Positions 9,683 to 19,277 are shown, numbered from the stretch's first letter. The stretch: 64,000 bases of DNA from Pseudobdellovibrionaceae bacterium (GCA_020635235.1 JACKAF010000005.1:1-64000), one strand, 5' to 3'. Made by a program: numbers and translations. Notes: a model not told the origin generated them from the letters alone.

Positions 9683-10996
9683 GTGCTTTTAAGGACTTAC
9701 ATAATCCTTCTCCTTGGTCTGGCGGGGTTCTCCAGTCAGCTGATCGCAGAGGAGAGCGATGTGGTGCGGACTTTATTGGACCAAAATCGTCTTGATGAGG
9801 CTGTTCCCGTTTGCAGGCAGTTTGAAGTGCTGGCCGGAAACCGCCCGGAGGCGATGATCGATTGTGCCTGGGTCTACTACCGCACCGGTCGGTTTGAGGC
9901 AGCGGAGCAAATCCGGACCAAGCTGAAATCTCCGGAATTCGCCTTTGATCAGCAGATGCTGATGGCCTACGCCTACATCGACCGGAAACAGTACGACAAG
10001 GCGCGGGAAATTCTGAATGAATTGGAAAAGGCCCACAAGGGAACCGCCAAGGGGCTGAAAGTTCAGGAACTTTTGGCGGAAATGTATGAAAACATGGGGC
10101 GCCTTGATACCGCTGCCTTTATTTATAAGCAGCTTGTCGGCGACGATCCCTCCCGTGCGCGTGCGCATTGGGGACTCGCGCGCCACCACCTATCCCGCCG
10201 GGAAAACAGCAAAGCGATCGTGCATTTGATCAAGACGACTGAGCTATGGCCCACGCATATGGCGAGCCGTTTTAACTTGGGGGTGCTCTATCTCAGCCAG
10301 GACAACCTGGCGGATGCTGGGCGCTGGCTGGCGGAGAGTTACAAACTGAACCGCGCGGATGCTGGGGTTTTGGAGCAGCTGGGTGTTTTGTTTGAGAAAA
10401 AAGGGCAGTTTGGCGACGCCCTAAAATATTGGCAAAAAGCTCTGGATATCAATAAGAAGAGTGAGGTCGCTCGTAGCAAGCTGAAGCTTTATTACGGTAA
10501 GTTGATCGATCGGGCCATAGAGGAAAACGACTACGCCCGAGCTTTGCTTTACCTGGAAAATGCGGCGAGCGTTGGGAACAACGATCCGCGCAATCTGCTA
10601 CGCCGGGGAATTATTTACCGCAACCAGCGCAAATACGAAAAAGCGGCCGGAGATCTTCTGGCCTACCTGAATGCGCACCCGGAGGACCCTGAGGCGGCGC
10701 GGGAGCTGGGTATCTGTTACCTCAATATGAGCCTGTTTAAGGATGCGGGAAAATACTTCGAACGGGCGCTGGAGCTGCAGCCCAGTTATGGTATGAACTA
10801 CGCGTGGTACGCATGGGTTTTGGAAAAGACGGGCAATTTCTGCGACGCCAGGACTGCTTGGTCAAGGGCCGCCGAGCTTATTAAGGATGAGCGCGAGCTG
10901 ATACGGGCCACCCGCCGTTTGGCGAGTGTGAACCGGAGAACACAGGGAAAGTGTGACAAGGTAACGACGAGTGAAGTGGACGGAGCTGAGAATTGA
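9683..10996 (+). CDS. TPR-repeat periplasmic protein
   Basis: 437 residues starting at GTG (9683), preceded by a GGAAAGG ribosome-binding site. A signal peptide (LLGLAGFSSQLIAEES) is followed by a solenoid of about eight to ten tetratricopeptide repeats covering residues 25-420; clear units include ADAGRWLAESYKLNRADAGV, GDALKYWQKALDINKKSEVA and KDAGKYFERALELQPSYGMN. TPR solenoids act as scaffolds; partners are unknown. The gene overlaps prmA by 26 bp. A strong Shine-Dalgarno with an immediate GTG-TAA lies about 25 bp upstream of its start. Confidence 0.85.
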   Translation: MLLRTYIILLLGLAGFSSQLIAEESDVVRTLLDQNRLDEAVPVCRQFEVLAGNRPEAMIDCAWVYYRTGRFEAAEQIRTKLKSPEFAFDQQMLMAYAYIDRKQYDKAREILNELEKAHKGTAKGLKVQELLAEMYENMGRLDTAAFIYKQLVGDDPSRARAHWGLARHHLSRRENSKAIVHLIKTTELWPTHMASRFNLGVLYLSQDNLADAGRWLAESYKLNRADAGVLEQLGVLFEKKGQFGDALKYWQKALDINKKSEVARSKLKLYYGKLIDRAIEENDYARALLYLENAASVGNNDPRNLLRRGIIYRNQRKYEKAAGDLLAYLNAHPEDPEAARELGICYLNMSLFKDAGKYFERALELQPSYGMNYAWYAWVLEKTGNFCDARTAWSRAAELIKDERELIRATRRLASVNRRTQGKCDKVTTSEVDGAEN

Positions 10997-11825
10997 GAGT
11001 CCCGATCGCCTGAGGGAAGCCATTTCTAACTACTTGGTGGAACAAGGTGCGGAAGGTGTTTGGGAAGAGGGGACGTTTCCTGTGATGTTGCGAGCGTACT
11101 TTGCACCGGAACAGGCAGAAGCCGTACAGACCTCTTTGACGGTTTACTTGGAGAGCTTGCGGGAACTGTACCCGCGGACGCAGCGGGTGCACGTGAGTTC
11201 TCAAACAGTGGTTCGCGAGGAATGGGCGGAAAAGTGGAAGGAATTCTTTCAACCCCAAGCCCTTGGCGAAAGATTTTTTTTGATTCCGAAATGGCGCCGA
11301 AACGAGGCGCTGGCCGCGGATAGGATGCCGATAGTATTGGATCCGGGCATGGCATTTGGCACTGGGTTGCATGAGAGCACACGACTCTGCGTGCAACTCT
11401 TGGAGAGTATTCTTCCCCAGGCCGAGGCACCACGGGTGCTGGATGCCGGGACGGGGAGTGGAATTCTTTCAATTGTTGCGTACAAACTCGGAGCGGGATC
11501 GATTACGGCCGTAGATGTAGACGCTGTTGCGGTTGAAGTAGCAGAAGAGAACTGTGCCGACAATGATTGCCCTGGAATAGAGTTTAGCGTTTGTAGTGCG
11601 GATAAGGTGGCAGGCGAGTTTGACGTTATTGTCGCCAACATCCTACTCGAAGCGCATTTGCAAAGCCTGGAGGCGTACCGAAGTCGACTCCGAGAGGGAG
11701 GGAGACTGATCCTCTCGGGCTTGTTGGTTTCTCAACGTGAAACTATTCACGAGGCTTTGCAAAAAAACGGTTTTTCGTCGGTTACTTTCCTGGAGCAGGG
11801 AGAGTGGCTGGCCTGTTTAGCCTAA
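10971..11825 (+). CDS. prmA: Ribosomal protein L11 methyltransferase
   Basis: 284 residues. GTG start at 10971 within the 3' end of the TPR gene. The N-terminal substrate-recognition domain is followed by the family signature DPGMAFGTGLHESTRLC, the SAM-binding motif VLDAGTGSGILSI (about residue 153) and the catalytic-region motif VANILLE. Length and motifs fit PrmA, which trimethylates ribosomal protein L11 in the cytoplasm. It is followed 9 bp later by a small membrane-protein gene. Confidence 0.92.
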   Translation: MKWTELRIESPDRLREAISNYLVEQGAEGVWEEGTFPVMLRAYFAPEQAEAVQTSLTVYLESLRELYPRTQRVHVSSQTVVREEWAEKWKEFFQPQALGERFFLIPKWRRNEALAADRMPIVLDPGMAFGTGLHESTRLCVQLLESILPQAEAPRVLDAGTGSGILSIVAYKLGAGSITAVDVDAVAVEVAEENCADNDCPGIEFSVCSADKVAGEFDVIVANILLEAHLQSLEAYRSRLREGGRLILSGLLVSQRETIHEALQKNGFSSVTFLEQGEWLACLA

Positions 11826-11834
11826 GATAAAGTC

Positions 11835-12305
11835 ATGAAAGTTTGTGGCCCCATTTTTCTTCTCTTTTTCCTGACGCTCACGGCGCAAGGAGAAACTGAA
11901 TTGAGTGAACTGCGCGATTGCGTAGATGGTTACCGATCGACACGGCAGTATTTTTCCGACCGCATCCCTTCACAGATTTTGCAGCTGGACCGGCGCTTGT
12001 ACAATCTCGATCGGCGAGTGGACTACCTTGACGCTAATTACAAGCTTCTCGAACAGCAACTTCAAGCGGACAAAGCTGACAAGTACGATCGTTTGATGGT
12101 GGGTAACGCTTTGGTTCATTGCGAGAGTGAACTTAAAACCTACCAAAAATACATGTCTTCTCTTTATTACTTTTTCCTGTCGGCCTGTGTAAGCCTCGTT
12201 ACTTTTGTGATTTACCTAATCTACGTGAAGTTTACTGGTGGCCGCTGGAATGCCCCGCCTCTACGCGCCCCTCAGGACAAGAACCCGCACGCGAAACCGC
12301 TTTAA
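11835..12305 (+). CDS. Small envelope protein with coiled coil and C-terminal membrane segment
   Basis: 156 residues with a signal peptide (LLFFLTLTAQGE), then a helical, heptad-like stretch (about 25-100) rich in Leu, Asp and Arg (DRRLYNLDRRVDYLDANYKL). One strong transmembrane helix follows (about 108-132), and the cytoplasmic tail is Pro-rich. I do not recognise a family. Topology would place the coiled coil in the periplasm. It follows prmA by 9 bp and its end overlaps the convergent lpxC stop by 4 bp. Confidence 0.65.
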   Translation: MKVCGPIFLLFFLTLTAQGETELSELRDCVDGYRSTRQYFSDRIPSQILQLDRRLYNLDRRVDYLDANYKLLEQQLQADKADKYDRLMVGNALVHCESELKTYQKYMSSLYYFFLSACVSLVTFVIYLIYVKFTGGRWNAPPLRAPQDKNPHAKPL

Positions 12306-13267
12306 TCGACGGCAGTCGAAAGTGAAGAAACGCCCTTGCTCCGGGCAAATACCGGCGCGGGAATGGGTTCTGGTGGGAGCCTTTCCCAGTGTGTGGGGAA
12401 GTCGTTGAGTGTTTGGAGCAGTAGCCGGTGGATAGAGTGCCCACCCCGATGGCTTACCATTTCTCCTTCAATCCAACACCCGCACAAAGCCAAGTCTCCA
12501 ATCGCGTCCAGAAGCTTGTGTCTCACGCACTCATCCTCAAAACGTGGCCCCTCGGGATTAAGAATCGCGTCGTCAGAGAAGGCGAGTACGTTCTGCAAGG
12601 AAGCCCCCTGAGCTAGACTTTGCTGTTTTAAGCGTTCTACGTCGTTGGCAAATCCAAACGTACGGGCCGAGCACAAGTTTGAACGAAAGGCGTTGGGTGT
12701 GAGATCCAGTGCGTAGGTTTGCAGACCAATGACCGGGTGTGGAAAATCTATGGACGTGGTGATGCGCAGGCGATCGCGGGGCAACAACTCACAGATGGCC
12801 CCGTTTTGTCGCACCCGAACTGGCTTATATATCTTTAGCGTCGCCGTGGAATAAGGTTGCACCGAGACACCCGTTTCAATAAGCGCTTCGACAAAGGGAA
12901 TCGCGCTCCCATCCAGGATGGGGATTTCGGGGCCTTCCACTTCCACGAGCACATTGGTGATCCCCAAAGCAAAAAGGGCGGCCATCAAATGCTCGACCGT
13001 CCCGACGCGCGCGTCGGGGCGACTGTGGCTCCCCACGGTGGTCGCCAAATCGGTTGCGACAACGAAATTGTAGTGTGCTGGGATAGGCTCGGCTCTTGGG
13101 ATGTCCGTTCGGATGAACTGGATACCCGAATTTGCCTCTGCCGGCTGCAGACAGACGTGGGTCCGGACACCAGTGTGTAAACCGATCCCACTTACCTTGA
13201 CCGGGGCCGAGGGCGTTTTTTGGATGCGGTACGTGAACGGGCTCGTGAAATAATCCTGATTCTGCAT
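12302..13267 (-). CDS. lpxC: UDP-3-O-acyl-N-acetylglucosamine deacetylase
   Basis: 321 residues, matching LpxC length. Committed step of lipid A synthesis: deacetylation of UDP-3-O-acyl-GlcNAc. The N-terminal VSGIGLHTG motif is present. Zinc ligands are visible as His93 (VEHLMAAL) and His250/Asp254 (HKLLDAIGD), and the catalytic His277 lies in HRGGHSIH. ATG at 13267. The gene is transcribed away from galU across a 159-bp intergenic region. Its presence shows an LPS-type outer membrane. Confidence 0.95.
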   Translation of the reverse strand: MQNQDYFTSPFTYRIQKTPSAPVKVSGIGLHTGVRTHVCLQPAEANSGIQFIRTDIPRAEPIPAHYNFVVATDLATTVGSHSRPDARVGTVEHLMAALFALGITNVLVEVEGPEIPILDGSAIPFVEALIETGVSVQPYSTATLKIYKPVRVRQNGAICELLPRDRLRITTSIDFPHPVIGLQTYALDLTPNAFRSNLCSARTFGFANDVERLKQQSLAQGASLQNVLAFSDDAILNPEGPRFEDECVRHKLLDAIGDLALCGCWIEGEMVSHRGGHSIHRLLLQTLNDFPTHWERLPPEPIPAPVFARSKGVSSLSTAVD

Positions 13268-13426
13268 CGATATTCAGATCTAGTCTTTGAGTTATGCATA
13301 TCAAGGAATTGGGGAATTCGTCCAGGGGAATGGGACCGCGGTATGGACGGGCCTCCCTGGGATGGGATAGGCTATAGGCACATTTTTGGACAGAAGTTTA
13401 ACGCATAAGCTAACGCGCAGGTTCAG

Positions 13427-14317
13427 ATGGCCAGGGCTTCAATAAAAAAAGTGGTTATTCCGGTAGCGGGATTGGGGACGAGAAGTCTCCCGTTTACCAA
13501 AGTGGTGCCGAAGGAATTGGTGCCCATCCTTAATACTCCGACGATCCATTTCATCGTGGAGGAGGTCGTGGCGGCAGGGATTGAGCAGGTGGTTTTCGTT
13601 ACGAGTTCGGGCAAAACGGCGCTTGAAGACTATTTCGACGTGAACCAGGCCTTGGTGCGGACCTTGCGCGAACGTGGCAAAGAGGAGCTTGCGGAGTGCG
13701 TGGAGAAAACCAACAAACTCTGTGAAGTGATTTCAGTGCGCCAGAAAGAGCCGCTGGGTTTGGGACATGCGGTGCTTTGTGCTGCCCCTGTCATCGGGAG
13801 TGAAGCCTTCGCTGTGGCCCTGGGTGATGAGATTTTCCCTCCGTGGGATGCGAATACCCCGAAAGGACCGCTTGCCACCCTTTCTGAACAGGCGGGCACG
13901 CAGTCGGCCTCCGTGATTGGGGTGATGCAGGTTCCGAGAGAGCAAACCAGTTCCTACGGGATTGTGGACGTTGGAAAAGCGGAAGTGGGTAGTGCACCGG
14001 TGCTCGTGAAATCGACTGTTGAAAAGCCAAAGCCCGAAAGCGCGCCCAGTGAGTACGCCATTGTAGGGCGCTATGTGTTTGGGCCAGAGATTTTGGATTG
14101 CTTGAAAGCTGTGAAGCCGGGAGTGGGCGGTGAAATTCAATTAACCGATGCCATGAGCGCGCTAGCGTCCAAGGGCCGCTTGTACGCCTCTGCCGTGCAA
14201 GGTTGTCGGTATGACACCGGGAGCCTCTTGGGCTATGTAAAAGCACAAATCGATGCGGCCCTGCGGGATCCTTCTCTCGCCGGTCCGTTGAAAGACTACT
14301 TGAGGACTCTAAGATGA
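13427..14317 (+). CDS. galU: UTP-glucose-1-phosphate uridylyltransferase
   Basis: 296 residues. Nucleotidyltransferase N-terminus PVAGLGTRSLPFTKVVPKEL contains the nucleotide-binding GxGTR and PKE motifs. LNTPTIHFIVEE, EPLGLGHAVLCA and a GGEIQLTDA motif match bacterial GalU. Product is UDP-glucose for surface polysaccharides and LPS, consistent with the glycosyltransferase operon at 30.8-34.3 kb. It overlaps the next gene by 4 bp (ATGA). Confidence 0.95.
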   Translation: MARASIKKVVIPVAGLGTRSLPFTKVVPKELVPILNTPTIHFIVEEVVAAGIEQVVFVTSSGKTALEDYFDVNQALVRTLRERGKEELAECVEKTNKLCEVISVRQKEPLGLGHAVLCAAPVIGSEAFAVALGDEIFPPWDANTPKGPLATLSEQAGTQSASVIGVMQVPREQTSSYGIVDVGKAEVGSAPVLVKSTVEKPKPESAPSEYAIVGRYVFGPEILDCLKAVKPGVGGEIQLTDAMSALASKGRLYASAVQGCRYDTGSLLGYVKAQIDAALRDPSLAGPLKDYLRTLR

Positions 14318-15165
14318 AGACCTTTATATTGGTGGTGGCTTTGGCGTGGGCCTCTTTTGCCGATGCGTACATTTACTCGGTCAAAGGCCTGGTGGAGGCC
14401 GCTTTTGCGGGACGGGAATTGGACAACCCGCTCGAAATCGTTCTGCGCCACCAGATTGGGCAGCGATCGTCTGGGCAACTTTTGCGCGAGCACCTATACA
14501 CTGACGGGCAGAACGTACTGGCTTCCTGGAGCATCGAGGGCAGCAACGCCTCTGCAAAAGGCTTTGTCACGGCCGACGCTTACAACTTGATGGGGCAGAA
14601 GACTTATAAACGGGAATCGCGTCTCTTTGTCTCCTATCTTACGAGTTTGGATCCGCAGAAATTTATCGAAAATGCCGTCGAGGAGCGTTTCGTTCGACGG
14701 GACCAGTTGATGGAATTTAAGCCGGGTTATGATTTAAAAACCAGTCCCAAGACCTGGAAGCCCAACAACTACTACATTCGCCAGGACGATATCTTTCTGA
14801 AGCGCATGGTGGGTGAGGAACCCGCCATCCAGGTGACGGGTACGGACGAGGGCCTGGACAAGCGTCTGCTTTTCTTTGACAAAGATCTGCGCGGGTTGCG
14901 CCGAATTGAGTGGCGTGAAGAAGGTCGGGTAACGGCCTGGAATTTCGATCATTTCAAGAAATTTCCGGTGGGGGCCTATTTTCCGAGAAGGATCACTCTT
15001 TCTCGGGGAGACGTGGACGTGATCAGCTCTGAGGTGGTGGCGGTCAAAAGCCTCAAAGGCGCGGACTGGGACAAGATAAAAAAAGGCTACACTCCGGCGA
15101 CTCAGAATATCTCCATTCCGTCTGCCGTCGAGGAGGCCTTTGATATTCTCCTAAGGTATCGATGA
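14314..15165 (+). CDS. Secreted protein of unknown function between galU and priA
   Basis: 283 residues with a clear signal peptide (MKTFILVVALAWASFADA) and no other membrane segment. The mature part alternates short charged strands (KTYKRESRLFVSYL, LLFFDKDLRGLRRIEWRE, FPRRITLSRGD). It reads like a curved beta-sheet protein and recalls the LolA/LolB-type lipoprotein-carrier fold, but no diagnostic motif proves this. It overlaps galU and priA by 4 bp each, so the three are translationally coupled. Periplasmic location is likely; function unknown. Confidence 0.7.
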   Translation: MKTFILVVALAWASFADAYIYSVKGLVEAAFAGRELDNPLEIVLRHQIGQRSSGQLLREHLYTDGQNVLASWSIEGSNASAKGFVTADAYNLMGQKTYKRESRLFVSYLTSLDPQKFIENAVEERFVRRDQLMEFKPGYDLKTSPKTWKPNNYYIRQDDIFLKRMVGEEPAIQVTGTDEGLDKRLLFFDKDLRGLRRIEWREEGRVTAWNFDHFKKFPVGAYFPRRITLSRGDVDVISSEVVAVKSLKGADWDKIKKGYTPATQNISIPSAVEEAFDILLRYR

Positions 15166-17168
15166 TCGTTCAGGTCGCTGTTCCCTACCGGGTTCCCAAA
15201 TTATTTGATTACAAAATTGCCGACGAGGACGTGGACCGTGTCGTCGCGGGTTCATTGGTTCAGGTTCCATTCGGTAGCCGATTAACGCACGCCTTTGTTT
15301 TGGGCCTCGCAGAGTCCTCTGAGGTTCCGGATTCCAAGTTGAAGCTCGTTGAGTCCGTCTTGAACGAGTCCCCGGTATTCGACGAAAAGATGCTGGAGTT
15401 TCTTCGCTGGGTTTCCGCGTATTATTGCCACCCGCTCGGTGAGACAATCGCTACAGCCATCCCAAAGGATTCCTGGAAAATTCGCAAAAGAAAGACCAAA
15501 GCGCCGACTAGCGATCCGACTGCAGGGTTAAAGCCCGCCCAATCCGAGCGATTTGAACTAACCCCGGAGCAGAAACACGTCCTGGACGAGATGGGGGTGC
15601 ACGGGCACGAGAAGCCCTATCTACTGTTCGGTGTAACAGGAAGCGGGAAGACGGAAGTTTACATGAATGCGATTGAGCGCTTTTTGACTCCGGATCAAAG
15701 CGCGATTGTGTTGGCTCCAGAAATCTCGTTAACCCCGCAGCTCGTTGGCCGGTTCTCGGATCGTTTCCCCGGTCAGACCGCGGTCCTGCACAGCCACTTG
15801 AGCCCTGCGGAACGCCAGCGCGAATGGAAGCGAGCGGCTTCCGGTGAAGCCAGGATTGTCGTGGGGGCTAGATCGGCTATTTTCGCGCCAGTAAAAAACC
15901 TTGCCTTAATCATTGTCGACGAGGAGCAGGAGGCTTCTTTCAAACAGGAAGACTCGCTCCGGTACAACGCTAGAGATATCGCGGTAGTGCGCGGAAAGAT
16001 CTGCGGGGCTAGAGTCGTACTGGGCTCCGCCACCCCCTCGCTTGAAAGTTATACAAATGCGAAAAACGAGAAATTTCGTCTTTTGAGCTTGAAGAAGAGA
16101 GTGCTCGATCGTCCTTTACCCAAGTGCCAATTTGTCGACATTAAGAATAACGACCAGTTGATGGATCCGCACACGCCTTGGTTCAGTAAGGCTTTGTTCG
16201 CGAAAATGCAGGAGACCATTAAGAATGGCCAACAGGTTCTGCTCTACCTCAACCGCTTGGGTTATGCGCATTTTCTCTTCTGCCATGATTGTGGTCACAC
16301 CGAGCAATGCCGCAACTGCGACATCTCATTAACTTACTACCGCACGCCGCCGCGGCTGAAGTGCCACTACTGCGGTGCCTCTCAGGCCCCGCCCCAAAGT
16401 TGCAGCCAGTGTTCGGGAACCCAGATTATTCCAATGGGAGTTGGAACGGAACAGGTGGAACAGGCATTGAAGCGTTACTTTCCGGATGCTCGTATTGCCC
16501 GAATGGACCGGAGTGTGGTGAAGACTCGTAAGGATTTGGAAGAGATTCTCCAGCGGGTAGCGGACGGTCGGGTCGATATTGTGATAGGCACGCAAATGAT
16601 TGCAAAGGGTCATGATTTCCCAGGCATTTCCTTGGTTGGGATTCTTCTGGCCGACGCCAGTTTAAATATTCCGGACTTTCGCGCTAATGAACGAACCTTT
16701 CAAATTCTCACACAGGTGGCGGGCCGAGCCGGTCGGGCTGGGTACGCGGGTGAAGTTCTGATTCAGACTTTGAATCCCGATCATTGGGTTCTTCGAGCCG
16801 CAGCGGAACACCGGAGCGAGGACTTCTACCGAGAAGAAGCGCATCTGCGTAGCATGGTAGGTTTTCCACCAGCCACTCGGCTCGCTCTGCTCCGTTTCCA
16901 GCACAGCAATCCGGGTACGGTACGTCGGTTTGTTGAGGAGACCGTCGGGACGCTTGCGAAACTTCCAGGGGCGAAGAAGTGCGACATCGTCGGGCCGGCG
17001 GAGGCCCCGCTTGCCAAAGTCAAAAAGCTCTATCGGTGGCAATGTTTGGTGAAATGCGGATCCGCAAAAGAGCTGCGGGCGTTGCTCATACAGATCCAGC
17101 AGTATGTGGATCGCAGAAAATCACCGGTCCAGTTTGCGGTGGACGTCGATCCAGTGACACTTTGGTAA
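15162..17168 (+). CDS. priA: Primosomal replication-restart helicase PriA
   Basis: 668 residues. N-terminal 3'-OH-binding domain (VAVPYRVPKLFDYKI), Walker A GVTGSGKTE (about 157-165), DEEQ box (about 253), and a zinc-binding cluster from about residue 374: CHDCGHTEQCRNC, then CHYCG and CSQC. The helicase C-terminal part contains GTQMIAKGHDFPG and QVAGRAGRAG. PriA reloads the replisome at stalled forks. ATG at 15162 overlaps the preceding TGA. Confidence 0.95.
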   Translation: MIVQVAVPYRVPKLFDYKIADEDVDRVVAGSLVQVPFGSRLTHAFVLGLAESSEVPDSKLKLVESVLNESPVFDEKMLEFLRWVSAYYCHPLGETIATAIPKDSWKIRKRKTKAPTSDPTAGLKPAQSERFELTPEQKHVLDEMGVHGHEKPYLLFGVTGSGKTEVYMNAIERFLTPDQSAIVLAPEISLTPQLVGRFSDRFPGQTAVLHSHLSPAERQREWKRAASGEARIVVGARSAIFAPVKNLALIIVDEEQEASFKQEDSLRYNARDIAVVRGKICGARVVLGSATPSLESYTNAKNEKFRLLSLKKRVLDRPLPKCQFVDIKNNDQLMDPHTPWFSKALFAKMQETIKNGQQVLLYLNRLGYAHFLFCHDCGHTEQCRNCDISLTYYRTPPRLKCHYCGASQAPPQSCSQCSGTQIIPMGVGTEQVEQALKRYFPDARIARMDRSVVKTRKDLEEILQRVADGRVDIVIGTQMIAKGHDFPGISLVGILLADASLNIPDFRANERTFQILTQVAGRAGRAGYAGEVLIQTLNPDHWVLRAAAEHRSEDFYREEAHLRSMVGFPPATRLALLRFQHSNPGTVRRFVEETVGTLAKLPGAKKCDIVGPAEAPLAKVKKLYRWQCLVKCGSAKELRALLIQIQQYVDRRKSPVQFAVDVDPVTLW

Positions 17169-17290
17169 GACGCGTCGCGTTTGCGGGGCAATTGGCGTCA
17201 TTGCGCTTTTTCGTGCGGCATGATGAAATGTACTAAGGCTTCTTTTTTACCCGCGTTAATAGCGCTTACGACTAAAAAACGAATACGATC

Positions 17291-18010
17291 GTGAAAAAAC
17301 TCGTCCAACTAGTACTTTTTCTGTGCGTCTCCAGCAATGTTTGGGCGGATGCCCCGCCACCGATCCGCACCCCGCAGAGCGAATACGAAAACAGTATTGG
17401 TGCTGTGGTGCGCAACAAAATCCACTACAAGTCGGGCCATGTTGAAGTACAGCTGGCCGGCGGCGTGCTCCCGTACGACTCAGTTTTGAGTACCTTTATG
17501 GCGGGGGGCCGATTTATTTGGCACCTTTCGGATCATTTGGCCTGGGAAGTGATTGATGGCCATATGTTCTTTAACAAGATTGGTGGTTTTACGACGGGTC
17601 TGTTGCAGTCCAAGACCAACATTACCAACCTCCAAACACCGCGCCTCAAGTTCATCGCGTCGACCAATCTTCTTGTAAGTCCGCTTTATTCCAAAATCCA
17701 CATCGGCGGCCGCTGGGATCTTTTCTTTGATATCTATCTCGCTCTTGGCGTCGGTCTGGCGAGTACCGAAACTATCAAATTCGCGAGCACCGGGGCCTCT
17801 AGCGATCCTTCCGAATCCATCGTGCGATCGGGCTTTGACCCCGCTTTCAACGTCGGGCTTGGTTTCAAGATCTATCTGACTGGTGGCATCGGTCTGACTC
17901 TAGAACTGCGTGACTACATTGTTCACACGGAGACCTACGGCGCGAAACGTCTTCACAGCTTCTACACCACGATGGTTGGGCTCGCCTTCTTCATTCCTTC
18001 TCTGGGGTAA
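17291..18010 (+). CDS. Outer-membrane beta-barrel domain protein
   Basis: 239 residues from GTG at 17291, with signal peptide (KKLVQLVLFLCVSSNVWA). The mature protein alternates amphipathic strands (GHVEVQLAGGVLPYD, DLFFDIYLALGVGLA, FNVGLGFKIYLTGGIGLTLEL) and ends in an aromatic-containing strand (GLAFFIPSL), as expected for an eight-stranded barrel. It resembles the OmpW/OmpA-like outer-membrane beta-barrel domain family common in Myxococcota and Bdellovibrionota. Specific function is unknown. Confidence 0.75.
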   Translation: MKKLVQLVLFLCVSSNVWADAPPPIRTPQSEYENSIGAVVRNKIHYKSGHVEVQLAGGVLPYDSVLSTFMAGGRFIWHLSDHLAWEVIDGHMFFNKIGGFTTGLLQSKTNITNLQTPRLKFIASTNLLVSPLYSKIHIGGRWDLFFDIYLALGVGLASTETIKFASTGASSDPSESIVRSGFDPAFNVGLGFKIYLTGGIGLTLELRDYIVHTETYGAKRLHSFYTTMVGLAFFIPSLG

Positions 18011-18095
18011 CGCGACGCAGCCAGCTTGTTTGCCAAGCGTCTTGCCAATCGGTGTTCCATCGGCAACACTTTTGCTTCCGCTTAAGTTTAAGACC

Positions 18096-18350
18096 ATGAT
18101 TATAAAGAAAGCCACCATTGAACAATTGCTTCGCGTGTATGAAGATGTAGAGGCCTTGTTGCGCACTTTGAAACAAAAGGAGAGCCAGATGTTGGGGGCC
18201 CACTCCATCGATGTGAAAAAGCTGATAGACCAGCTCGCGCGATCCAAAAAACGCCTCGAGCGCAAAATCGGAAATACCCTGCTGCTGGAGAAGCACAACA
18301 TTAAGCGCAAGCTGAAAGGTCTGGCCTCAGATTTCTCCGGACGGCGCTAG
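18096..18350 (+). CDS. Small basic coiled-coil protein
   Basis: 84 residues from ATG at 18096. A longer frame extends upstream but overlaps the barrel gene and lacks a better start. The sequence is almost entirely helical and highly charged (LLRTLKQKESQML, IDQLARSKKRLERKIGN, KHNIKRKLKGL), with no membrane segment. Its stop is directly adjacent to the convergent lgt stop. No family recognised; the net positive charge would suit nucleic-acid or membrane-surface binding, but that is speculation. Confidence 0.5.
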   Translation: MIIKKATIEQLLRVYEDVEALLRTLKQKESQMLGAHSIDVKKLIDQLARSKKRLERKIGNTLLLEKHNIKRKLKGLASDFSGRR

Positions 18351-19151
18351 TTAAGTCTCCGACTGGAGCTGCTTCCAGCGGTAATAACCCACACCCGCAC
18401 TTGCCAGAAACATCAGGATGGATAGGATTTGGCCCATCGACAGGCCAAAGATGAGAAAACCGAGCTGCGGATCCGGTTGGCGGAAAAACTCCACGATGAA
18501 ACGTGACAGACTGTAGCCGATAAGAAAGACGATGGTGAGTTCGCCATCGCGCCGGAGCTTGTTCTTCAGCAGCCAAAGCACAGAAAAGAGCACAATCCCC
18601 TCAAGAAAAAGCTCATAGAGCTGGGAAGGGTGCCGCGGCTCCGGACCTCCGTGCTTAAAAATGACCGCCCAAGGCACATAGGACACGCGCCCCCAAAGCT
18701 CGCCATTGATAAAATTTCCCATGCGGCCCATGGCCAGTCCTGAAGGTGTAGCCAAGCTCATGGCGTCCAGAAGGTTCCACAATGGGATCTTCTTCTGCTT
18801 GGCAAAAATCCACCCCGCTACAATTGTTCCCAGCAGCCCACCATGAAATGACAGGCCTCCCTTGTAGATTTGAAAAAGATAGAGTGGGTTCGCAAAAAAA
18901 CTTTCAGGATCGTACACGAAACAATAGATGATGCGCGCACCGATCACCGCTCCAACAAGGAGCCACATCGTAAATTGATCCATATCCTCCGGGGTGAACT
19001 GAAAACGTTCCTCACGCGCAAGGCGCCTTAAGATATAGCGCCCAACAAGGAAACCGCCGACAAAGAGCAACGAGTACCAGCGGATTTGAAAAGGGCCCCA
19101 GATATGAATGAGAACCGGATCGATGTCCGGCTGATGAAAATATTGTGACAT
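18351..19151 (-). CDS. lgt: Prolipoprotein diacylglyceryl transferase
   Basis: 266 residues from the ATG at 19151; the frame stays open 66 codons further upstream, but that extension is unlike Lgt and overlaps the HU promoter region. Several transmembrane segments, the HGGLLGTIVAG region and the Lgt signature GRMGNFINGELWGR are present. The enzyme transfers diacylglycerol to the lipobox cysteine of prolipoproteins in the inner membrane, and would process the many lipoproteins encoded here. Divergent from the HU gene. Confidence 0.95.
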   Translation of the reverse strand: MSQYFHQPDIDPVLIHIWGPFQIRWYSLLFVGGFLVGRYILRRLAREERFQFTPEDMDQFTMWLLVGAVIGARIIYCFVYDPESFFANPLYLFQIYKGGLSFHGGLLGTIVAGWIFAKQKKIPLWNLLDAMSLATPSGLAMGRMGNFINGELWGRVSYVPWAVIFKHGGPEPRHPSQLYELFLEGIVLFSVLWLLKNKLRRDGELTIVFLIGYSLSRFIVEFFRQPDPQLGFLIFGLSMGQILSILMFLASAGVGYYRWKQLQSET

Positions 19152-19248
19152 GACGTGGGCGTAACGGTACCACTGGCGACTCGGGTTAGCCAAGCATAGG
19201 TTGTGTTGCGCCTTGGCAGAAAATGAAACGAAAGAAAAATTTTCACTC

Positions 19249-19277
19249 TTGAAGAAAACTAAAATTTTCCTTATATT
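19249..19277 (+). promoter_or_regulatory. Sigma-70-type promoter of the HU gene
   Basis: TTGAAG (19249-19254) and TATATT (19272-19277) are separated by 17 bp in an A+T-rich stretch, with the likely start point near 19284. A ribosome-binding site TTGGAGG sits just before the ATG at 19307. Confidence 0.6.

Noticed and set aside
11354..11372. TGGCAC...TTGCA resembling a sigma-54 promoter
   Set aside because: The GG-to-GC spacing is 11, not 12, and it lies inside prmA within a conserved family motif.
18041..18060. Minus-strand TTGGCAAG-like sequence
   Set aside because: The -12 GC dinucleotide is missing at the required distance.
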